The notes under the pieces are model-generated. The model saw only the letters and a program-made list of their open reading frames with translations, did not search any database and was not told the origin of the DNA. From positions 73,421 to 137,420 of the forward strand of contig NZ_DASQCC010000279.1 in the NCBI RefSeq assembly GCF_035634895.1: DNA of 64,000 nucleotides, given 5' to 3'. Every line of letters begins with the position of its first letter. Position 1 is the stretch's first letter. Source of the stretch: Actinophytocola sp035634895 (GTDB lineage Bacteria > Actinomycetota > Actinomycetes > Mycobacteriales > Pseudonocardiaceae). The translations under genes were made by a program, and so were the position numbers. This document shows, one piece after another, positions 55,257 to 64,000 of the stretch.

Positions 55257-55898
55257 TCAAGATGGGGGTTGGATGGCTGGGAATGTTGCTATCACGTAGG
55301 TTGCCGCGAGTAGGGCCGGACCGTGGGGGACGCCTGTGTTCCAGTGTTCGCGGAGCCGTCTTGGGGTTAGGGCTGACAGGAGCAGCGTGAGTAACGCTGC
55401 CAGTGCTGTGCCTACCGCCACTGCGGGTAGGCCTACCGCGCCCATTACCGCGCCTTGGGTTCCGGAGAGTTTGACGTCGCCGGCGCCCATCGAGGTTGGG
55501 GAGAGGAGGTGGATCGTCAGGTACAGGCCACCCAGGACCGTGGCACCCAGTAGGGCGTCTCTGGCCAGTTGCCAGCCGGCCTGGGTGGAGGCGACGGCTA
55601 CCACCGCCGCTATTGCCGGGTATGCGGGTAGCGTCAGTGCGTTCGGTAGGCGGCGGTGTTTCAGGTCCACCGCTGTCAGTGTCACCGCAAGCCACGCGAC
55701 CAACAGTGGGACCGGGAGCCACCACCAGGGGAGGTGGCCTCTTGCCGCTTGCCAGCCTGCCATTGCCCACAGGGCCGCCATACCCAGTGTCAGTAGTCCG
55801 CTGTGGACTGTCGCGCCGCGACGGAGGTGGGACAGCAGGAAGTGGGATGCGGCACCGGTTGTGGCGCCGATCGTTGTCAGGAGGAGGGAGATGTTCAT
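55257..55898 (-). CDS. A24-family type 4 prepilin peptidase
   Basis: The enzyme is predicted to cleave prepilin leader peptides (Tad or type IV pilin systems) at the membrane. The 213-residue product has about six helices and both catalytic Asp motifs: TAVDLKHRRLPN near residue 78 and SMGAGDVKLSG near residue 140. The N-terminal methylase cysteines are absent, as in TadV-type peptidases. No pilin gene is nearby. Its counterpart sits after aroE in M. tuberculosis. Codon choice is visibly less G/C-ended than in flanking genes. Confidence 0.85.
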   Translation of the reverse strand: MNISLLLTTIGATTGAASHFLLSHLRRGATVHSGLLTLGMAALWAMAGWQAARGHLPWWWLPVPLLVAWLAVTLTAVDLKHRRLPNALTLPAYPAIAAVVAVASTQAGWQLARDALLGATVLGGLYLTIHLLSPTSMGAGDVKLSGTQGAVMGAVGLPAVAVGTALAALLTLLLSALTPRRLREHWNTGVPHGPALLAATYVIATFPAIQPPS

Positions 55899-55972
55899 GG
55901 GGATAGGATCGGCGGTGGAGGCGTGGGGAGGCAAGCTGGAGGGCGAGCGAAAGGGACTTTCGTACGGGAATC

Positions 55973-56533
55973 TTAGGGGAGGGCTTTGGTCAGGATCTCC
56001 GTTATCACCGTGGTCTTCGCGTCGGCGTAGTCCTGGACGTAGCGCCACTCTCTTGTGGACAGTTCGCGTTTTGTTGCCCCGTAATGGTCTCTGTCGTCCT
56101 CGTGGGTGCGTAGCCAGTCTCGGAACGCCAGCTTTCGTCTGATCTCCGCCGCCGCGTGTCGTGGTGAGAAGACGTGCAGGTTGACGTTGTGCGGCTCACT
56201 TCGGCGTTGCAGCATCCGGTGTTCCAACCACTCCGGTTCGCGGATGCGCAACGTGAAACCCGCCGCCTCCAGTGGCGGCACGTACGACGCCTCGTCGGCC
56301 GAATCCTCCACCTGTAGCAGGATGTCGATGATCGGCTTCGCCGGTAGGTCCGGTACCGACGTCGAGCCCACGTGCTCGACCGACAGGGCCGTCGCGCCCA
56401 GGGCGGCCTCGATCTTCGCCCGGTCCCACGTGAACCACGCCGGCCATGCCGGGTTGTAGTCCTCGATCACGACCTTAGTCTGGTACGGGGTCAGCTCGCC
56501 GATCGTCGCCGCGCGTATGGCTTCTTCGTCCAC
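55973..56533 (-). CDS. GrpB-family protein (nucleotidyltransferase-like fold)
   Basis: Function uncertain; GrpB/UPF0157 proteins have a polymerase-beta-like nucleotidyltransferase fold and are sometimes fused to CoaE. The 186-residue product has VVIEDYNPAWPAWFTWDRAK, the signature SVEHVGSTSVPDLPAKPIID and a C-terminal FRDWLRTHEDDRDHYGATKR. GTG at 56533 is the best start; 11 bases separate it from the aroE stop. Confidence 0.85.
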   Translation of the reverse strand: MDEEAIRAATIGELTPYQTKVVIEDYNPAWPAWFTWDRAKIEAALGATALSVEHVGSTSVPDLPAKPIIDILLQVEDSADEASYVPPLEAAGFTLRIREPEWLEHRMLQRRSEPHNVNLHVFSPRHAAAEIRRKLAFRDWLRTHEDDRDHYGATKRELSTREWRYVQDYADAKTTVITEILTKALP

Positions 56534-56544
56534 GGCATCCAAGC

Positions 56545-57387
56545 CTAGAGCGGAAGCGGTAGAACGCCACCTGTTTCCGCGTGCAGCGCATCCCGCATGA
56601 CCTCGCGTGGCGGTACCTGACCGGTGAACCGCGCCACCTGGCCGAAAGCCTGGTGCAGCAACATGTCCAGGCCCGTTGCCAGCACTCCCCCGCGCGCCGC
56701 CACCGCCGTCGCCAGCGTGGTCGGCCACGGGTGGTAGATAACGTCCAGCACGCACGGGCTCACCGCCAGGTCCGCGACCACGTCCGCCACCGCCTCGGGT
56801 GGGGTCGTGTTCACCAGGACCGACGTGGACGACGCCAGGCCGGCGAAGTCCGTGGCCGACCACGGGGAGACCTCGACCGCCAGGCCCGCCGCCTCGCCGC
56901 ACGCCACCGCCTCGGCCGCACGGGACACGTCACGCACCACCACCGTTGCCGACGAGACCCCGAGCTCGGCAAGGGCCGCCAGGGCCGCGCACGCCGTGCC
57001 GCCCGCGCCCAGTACCGCCGCGGCCGGGCCCGGCGTCCAGCCAGCGGCCCGCAGCGCGCCGGTCACGCCGTCGACGTCGGTGCAGTCCGCCGCCCAGCCG
57101 TCCGCCGTCCGGACCAGGGTGTTCGCCGCGCCGACCAGCTGTGCGCGCGGGGTCGCCTCCGTTGCCAGTTCCAGTGCCGCGCGCTTGCCGGGCATCGTCA
57201 CCGACAGGCCGACCCATGACTCGTCCAGGGCCGCCACCAGCGCCGGCAGCTCGGACTCCGACGCCTCGATCCGGGTGTACGTCCAGTTCAGACCCAGCGC
57301 CTGGTACGCGGCGCCATGCAGGACCGGCGACAACGAGTGCGCGACCGGCTTGCCCACCACCGCGGCCCGGCGTGGGTCAGTAGGCAT
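56545..57387 (-). CDS. aroE: Shikimate dehydrogenase
   Basis: The enzyme reduces 3-dehydroshikimate with NADPH. The 280-residue product has the substrate-binding GKPVAHSLSPVLHGAAY with SLSP, the catalytic Lys in VTMPGKRAAL, GAANTLVR, and the Rossmann VLGAGGTACAALAAL. It overlaps mltG by 11 bases. Confidence 0.95.
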   Translation of the reverse strand: MPTDPRRAAVVGKPVAHSLSPVLHGAAYQALGLNWTYTRIEASESELPALVAALDESWVGLSVTMPGKRAALELATEATPRAQLVGAANTLVRTADGWAADCTDVDGVTGALRAAGWTPGPAAAVLGAGGTACAALAALAELGVSSATVVVRDVSRAAEAVACGEAAGLAVEVSPWSATDFAGLASSTSVLVNTTPPEAVADVVADLAVSPCVLDVIYHPWPTTLATAVAARGGVLATGLDMLLHQAFGQVARFTGQVPPREVMRDALHAETGGVLPLPL

Positions 57388-58648
57388 CGTTCTGTTTTGC
57401 CTTCTGGATGTTCGCCAGGTGTTCCTCGTTCGTGGTCGCGAAGCAGGACGTGCCGTCCTTCTCGCACTTCACGAAGTACAGCCAGGACCCCTGCTCCGGG
57501 GCCACCGCCGTCTTCAGCGCCTCCGCGCTGGGCGAGCCGATCGGGGTCGGCGGCAGGCCGTTGTTGGCATAGCTGTTGTACGGCCCGACCTCCTCCCGGT
57601 CCGACTCCTTCGTGCGGATGGCCGGCCGGTCGAGCACGTAGTTGATCGTCGAGTCGTACTGCAGCCGCATGCCTTCGTGCAGCCGGTTGTAGGTGACCCG
57701 GGAGACCTTGCCGAAGTCGTCGGTGATGGCTTCCTTCTCCACCAGTGACGCGATCGTCAGGATCTGGTAGGGCGTGTAGCCGGTGTTGTCGGCGACCGTC
57801 GGCATGTTCGCGGCCTGGAGCTTCTGCGCCGACGCGGTCACCAGCTGCGTCATCAGCTCGTCCGGTGTCGAGCCCGGCCTGACGTCGTAGACGCCGGGCA
57901 CGATCAGCCCTTCCAACCGGCGCTTGGGCTCGGCCTTGCCGGCGTCGGGGATCGCCCAGTCGGGCACCCCGAGCTTGGCCAGGTCGCCGCCCGAGGCCAC
58001 GGCGGCCAGCTGCTCCGGCGTGACGCAGGTGCTCTTGCCGTTCAGCTCCGCGCACGACGCCTTGGCGAGCTTGGCGATGATGCCGTCGATCGGCTGGCCG
58101 CTCTGCGCCGTGATGCTCTCCAGCTGCGCGCCGCCCTTGATGTCGAACTGGCCCACCTGGGACTTCGGGTCGATGATCTTGGTGACGGCGGCCGCGCCGG
58201 ACGCCTTCTTCTTCATCACGTAGTAGCCGGGCTGCACGCCCCGCACCTTGGCGTTGGACTCGGAGGCGACGACGAACGCCCGCGTGCTCGCCACCACCCC
58301 CGCGTCGGCCAGGGTCGCGGCGATGTCGCCGGTCGAGTCGCCACCCTTGACCTGGATGATGACGTCCTCGGTGCCCTTGCCGGCGAAGTCGTCGTAGTCG
58401 CCGATGCCGGTGAGCTGCTTGTAGCCGTAGTAGCCGCCGACGGCGATCAGCGCGAGCACCACGACCATGCCGACCCACAGGAACGAACGGCGCTTCTTCG
58501 GCGGTGGCGGTGGGGGCTTCCTCCTGCCACTGCCACCGCGACTGCCGCCGCCGCTGCTGCTACGGGCGCGCACCTTGGGGATCTGCTCGGTGCGTGCCTC
58601 GTCGAACAGGTCGAGGTCTTCGTCGTAGTGCCTGTCGTGGTACGTCAT
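57377..58648 (-). CDS. mltG: Endolytic murein transglycosylase MltG
   Basis: MltG cleaves nascent glycan strands at the outer face of the membrane and helps set glycan length. The 423-residue product has a cytosolic tail with Gly/Ser and a PPPPPPKKRR run, a membrane helix (residues 55-76), a LysM-like part and the YceG catalytic domain: the Glu in ASLVEKEAITDDFGKVSRV and YNSYANNGLPPTPIGSPS. The segment normally reading LEGFLFPDTY is LEGLIVPGVYDV here. ATG overlaps the ruvX stop. Confidence 0.94.
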   Translation of the reverse strand: MTYHDRHYDEDLDLFDEARTEQIPKVRARSSSGGGSRGGSGRRKPPPPPPKKRRSFLWVGMVVVLALIAVGGYYGYKQLTGIGDYDDFAGKGTEDVIIQVKGGDSTGDIAATLADAGVVASTRAFVVASESNAKVRGVQPGYYVMKKKASGAAAVTKIIDPKSQVGQFDIKGGAQLESITAQSGQPIDGIIAKLAKASCAELNGKSTCVTPEQLAAVASGGDLAKLGVPDWAIPDAGKAEPKRRLEGLIVPGVYDVRPGSTPDELMTQLVTASAQKLQAANMPTVADNTGYTPYQILTIASLVEKEAITDDFGKVSRVTYNRLHEGMRLQYDSTINYVLDRPAIRTKESDREEVGPYNSYANNGLPPTPIGSPSAEALKTAVAPEQGSWLYFVKCEKDGTSCFATTNEEHLANIQKAKQNDAY

Positions 58649-59129
58649 GGCCGCGGAGCCTCCGGTGGGGGTTGTCGTGCCCGCCCGTCCAGCCAGGCCT
58701 GCAGGATCTCGACGGCGGCCGCCTGGTCGACCACCGCCCGCTGTTTCTTCCCCCGTACCCCTCGGTCACTGAGCATCCTGGTGGCGGTCACCGTCGTGAG
58801 CCGCTCGTCCGCGAGCCGCACCGGGACAGGACGCACACGACGCGCCAGTTTGCGAGCATAGGCGGTGGCGACGGCCGCCGCCTTGCCGTGGCGTGCCGCG
58901 AGGGTCCTGGGTAGGCCAACGATCACCTCGACCACCTCGTGCTCGGCAACGAGCTCGGCCAGCCGATCGAGGTCGCTGTCCGAGCGTTCGTCGCGGGCCA
59001 GCGTAACCAGTGGCGTCGCGAGGACCGGAGCCGGATCACTTACCGCGACCCCAACTCGTACGGACCCAACGTCGACACCCAGCCTGCGGCCGGGCCCCGG
59101 ATCACCGATGTCCGGCCGGTCAGGTCCGG

Positions 59130-59133
<4 letters not shown>
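58645..59133 (-). CDS. ruvX: RuvX/YqgF Holliday-junction resolvase-like protein
   Basis: The RNase H-fold protein acts in pre-16S rRNA processing or junction resolution. The 162-residue product has RRLGVDVGSVRVGVAVSDP with the catalytic Asp, the Glu in VPVRLADERLTT and the last Asp in AVVDQAAAVEILQAWLD. It is coupled by four-base overlaps to alaS upstream and mltG downstream. Confidence 0.95.
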
Positions 59134-61799
<2,666 letters not shown>

Positions 61800-61870
61800 G
61801 GTCGGGTCCTTGGGGTAGAGAAGGTGCGAGGGTCCGGCACGGCGGACAGCGCGGCGCTACCGGGCGCGGC

Positions 61871-62194
61871 TCAGCTGCCCGCCCGGCGAGCTCGCGCGTC
61901 GGTGGGCCGGCTCGCACGCCGGCGCCCCTCGTCCCGGACGCCGAGGGCGCGCCGCGTCACCGGGGTGACCCCGGACCGCTGCTCGACCACCTCGGACAAC
62001 TCCTCTTCCCGTTCCTCCATGCCCGCACGGACATCGGCCCCGAAGGAGCCGATCGCGCCGGCGAGCCCGCTGATCGCGTCTCCCAGGTTACCGGCGATCC
62101 CGGCCGGAGTGGCCTGCTTGGCCGTCTGCCGGGCCTTCCGCGACAACGTTACGCCGGCGGCGACCCCGACCCCAAGCCAGAAAAGCCTCCTCAC
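61871..62194 (-). CDS. DUF6167-family small membrane-associated protein
   Basis: Function unknown. The 107-residue product has one short N-terminal helix (LFWLGVGVAAGVTLSRKARQ in part), an amphipathic Gly/Ala stretch and a charged tail (EEREEELSEVVEQRSG). It belongs to the pair of small genes commonly found before alaS in actinobacteria. GTG start at 62194. Confidence 0.75.
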   Translation of the reverse strand: MRRLFWLGVGVAAGVTLSRKARQTAKQATPAGIAGNLGDAISGLAGAIGSFGADVRAGMEEREEELSEVVEQRSGVTPVTRRALGVRDEGRRRASRPTDARARRAGS

Positions 62195-62324
62195 CGTCCC
62201 GCCTCCCCGGCATCGAACGTGTTGGCCACGTTGGGGAGGACAGGCCGGTTCGCGTCACGTTGCCCGCAGGCGCGGCAGGGAAGCACTCGGCCTGAGATCG
62301 ACCCCGAGGTCGGCACGGGGCCAG

Positions 62325-62759
62325 TCATGAACCGGCTCCCTTGCGCTTGCCGCGGCGAGCGTGCTTGCCCTCGGCCGCCACCTCCTTGGCCTTGCGCCGG
62401 GCCTTGAGCGCCTTGTTGACGCCGTAGGAGAAGGCCGCCGCCTTCACCAGCGGGCCACCCAGCGTCGCGGTGAACACCGAGGTCAGCGCGGACACGTTGC
62501 CGGTGACGGCCTGGGTGTTCGCGGTGATGCCGTCGACCCGCTCCAGCTGGGAGTTCACCCGGGTGAGCGTTGTGTTGGCCTCGGTGAAGATCGGGTCGGT
62601 GTTGGTGTGCGCCTTGCGGATCGCGATGGTCGCCTCGTCGAGCGTGCGCCCGAGCTTGATCAACGGGATCGCCAGCAGCAGAACGAGCAGCACGAACGCG
62701 CCGGCCGCGATCAGCGCGGCGATCTGCCCTGCTGACACGAGCCCTCCCTGGTTCGACAT
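62325..62759 (-). CDS. DUF948-family membrane protein
   Basis: Function unknown; DUF948 proteins are small, single-pass and envelope-associated. The 144-residue product has a membrane helix (about 10-33), a long helical segment rich in Thr/Asn (DEATIAIRKAHTNTDPIFTE) and a basic C-terminus (KARRKAKEVAAEGKHARRGK). The ATG at 62759 is used; a GTG seven codons later has a GGAGG nearby and could be the real start. Confidence 0.78.
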   Translation of the reverse strand: MSNQGGLVSAGQIAALIAAGAFVLLVLLLAIPLIKLGRTLDEATIAIRKAHTNTDPIFTEANTTLTRVNSQLERVDGITANTQAVTGNVSALTSVFTATLGGPLVKAAAFSYGVNKALKARRKAKEVAAEGKHARRGKRKGAGS

Positions 62760-62826
62760 GGTGTGGAGACGTGGTGTGGAATTGGGCGAAAGGCTACCGC
62801 GAAGGCCCGACAGCGGCCCGTTCGGC

Positions 62827-63648
62827 TCAGGTCAGCAGACCGGCTTGTTGATCAAGGGCCCGCAGGGTCGTGTCCGTGTCGGCCGGCTTCAGCTCCAGCA
62901 GTGCCCGCTCGACGCCCGCGTCGGCCAGCCTGGCCAGCGTGTCCCGCTCCGGCGGCGCGTTCATCACGGTGACCGGGAGCTCGCGGCCGAGCTCGGCCGC
63001 ACGGATCCGCAGGTCCGCGATGTCGTCGATGAGCGGGGCCGGGTCGCCGGGGTAGATCGGGAACCAGCCGTCGCCGTACTCGACGATCTTGCGCCAGGCC
63101 GGGTTCTTGCCGCCGCCGACGAGGATCCGGGGGCCGCTGGGCGGTTTCGGCCACGACTGGATCGGGCCGAAGTCGACGTGCTCGCCGTGGAACTCGGCCT
63201 CGTCGCTGGTCCAGATCGCACGCATGGCCAGCATGTGCTCGCGCAGCACGGCGACCTTCCGCCGGGGGTCGACGCCGTGCTGGCGCAGCTCGCCGTCGTG
63301 CCAGCCCGCGCCGACACCCAGGACCAGCCGGCCGCCCGAGATGTCGTCGAGGCTGGCGACGGCCTTGGCCGTGACGATCGGCTCGCGCTGGGCGGCGAGC
63401 AGGATGGACGTGCCGAGGGTCAGCCGTTCGGTGGCACCGGCGACCACGCCGAGGGTGACCAGTGGGTCGGTGACCCTCGGATGGATGTGTGCCTGCTGCT
63501 CGCTCGGCGCCGACGCGAGGTCCGCGACGGGCAGGTTCGTGTGCTCGCCGAGAAACAGCGACTCGAACCCGCGTTCCTCCAGCGCCCGGCCCAGCCGCAC
63601 CGGGTGGATGTTGTCGTCGAGGAAGCCGTACCAGAACCCGATCTTCAC
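62827..63648 (-). CDS. LLM-class F420-dependent oxidoreductase
   Basis: The product is a TIM-barrel oxidoreductase of the luciferase-like family, probably using F420. The 273-residue sequence starts VKIGFWYGFLDDNIHPV and has LFLGEHTNLPV, LTLGTSILLAAQREPIVTAK, LVLGVGAGWHDGE and ILVGGGKNPAWRKIVEYGDG. Substrate unknown. GTG overlaps the rarA stop by four bases. Confidence 0.88.
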   Translation of the reverse strand: MKIGFWYGFLDDNIHPVRLGRALEERGFESLFLGEHTNLPVADLASAPSEQQAHIHPRVTDPLVTLGVVAGATERLTLGTSILLAAQREPIVTAKAVASLDDISGGRLVLGVGAGWHDGELRQHGVDPRRKVAVLREHMLAMRAIWTSDEAEFHGEHVDFGPIQSWPKPPSGPRILVGGGKNPAWRKIVEYGDGWFPIYPGDPAPLIDDIADLRIRAAELGRELPVTVMNAPPERDTLARLADAGVERALLELKPADTDTTLRALDQQAGLLT

Positions 63649-64000
63649 CTGTGTCCCCTGATCGCCCTGCGCAGCTTCGGCACCCGCTCGGCGAGGGTGC
63701 GCTCGGCGCCCCGCTGGGTCGGGTTGTAGTAGTCCTTCCCCACCAGCTCGTCCGGCGGGTACTGCTGTTCCAGCACGCCCTCCGGCACGTCGTGCGGGTA
63801 GCGGTAGCCGGTGGCGTTGCCGAGCTTCTTGGCGCCGGCGTAGTGGCCGTCCCGCAGGTGCGTCGGCACGGGGCCGATCGCGCCGCCCCGGACGTCGGAC
63901 ATGGCCGCGCCGATCGCGGTGGTGACCGCGTTGGACTTCGGGGCCGTCGCGAGGTGGACCGTGGCGTGGGCGAGGTTGAGCGCGCACTCGGGCAGGCCGA
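63645..64000 (-). CDS. rarA: Replication-associated recombination protein A (3' part)
   Basis: RarA/MgsA is a clamp-loader-like AAA+ ATPase acting at stalled forks. Only the last 118 codons are in the window: LPECALNLAHATVHLATAPK, then the MgsA C-terminal domain GPVPTHLRDGHYAGAKKLGN, YRYPHDVPEGVLEQQYPP and DYYNPTQRGAE. The ATPase domain lies beyond the right edge. Confidence 0.93.
   Translation of the reverse strand, partial: GLPECALNLAHATVHLATAPKSNAVTTAIGAAMSDVRGGAIGPVPTHLRDGHYAGAKKLGNATGYRYPHDVPEGVLEQQYPPDELVGKDYYNPTQRGAERTLAERVPKLRRAIRGHR

Overview
The window is a high-GC actinobacterial chromosome segment. RbpA, WhiA, BldD, mIHF, a degenerate PriA, Tat-exported enzymes and an F420-type LLM oxidoreductase occur together, and the gene order is close to that known from Mycobacterium tuberculosis (secG-tpiA-pgk-gap, whiA-yvcK-rapZ-uvrC, rib genes, priA-def-fmt-rsmB, pyrR...pyrF-mihF-gmk-rpoZ-coaBC-metK, nusB-efp-pepQ-aroQ-B-K-C, aroE-mltG-ruvX-alaS). 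BldD/WhiA plus the repeat style suggest a Pseudonocardiaceae-like filamentous actinomycete; this is an inference, not a species call.

Layout. 1-5 kb: end of a two-component sensor kinase, rbpA, secG, a secreted GH64 beta-1,3-glucanase, a short STAND regulator and a secreted LolA-like protein. 5-8 kb: glycolytic tpiA-pgk-gap. 8.5-13.5 kb: whiA, yvcK, rapZ, uvrC. 13.7-16 kb: secreted SGNH hydrolase and a Rieske lipoprotein. 15.6-19.7 kb: riboflavin genes with rpe, interrupted by an opposite-strand trmO. 19.7-28.5 kb: asparaginase, rsmB-fmt-def, an ECF sigma/membrane-partner pair, priA, a MarR-controlled membrane protein. 28.6-41.8 kb: DUF5313, metK, coaBC, rpoZ, gmk, mihF and the pyrimidine operon pyrF-carB-carA-pyrC-pyrB-pyrR. 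42-46.6 kb: bldD, EamA transporter, nusB, efp, Xaa-Pro peptidase, a small transporter-like gene. 46.5-52.9 kb: beta-propeller lipoprotein, GNAT-VOC fusion, the shikimate genes aroQ, aroB, aroK, aroC. 52.9-54.9 kb: decayed IS110 carrying a nested decayed IS3. 55-64 kb: type 4 prepilin peptidase, GrpB-like protein, aroE, mltG, ruvX, alaS, two small envelope proteins, LLM oxidoreductase and the end of rarA.

Nearly all genes are on the minus strand and about nineteen junctions are 4-base ATGA/GTGA stop-start overlaps, so much of the window is translationally coupled. The striking non-coding content is a pair of 145-bp palindromic elements built of 22-bp units around a 13-nt loop (after whiA and after rsmB), and a set of tandem duplications sitting at the 3' ends or starts of housekeeping genes (priA, rpoZ, aroB, pyrB). 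No tRNA, rRNA or CRISPR array was seen. No complete defence system or biosynthetic cluster is present; the most novel signals are the 22-bp element family and the gene-boundary duplications.
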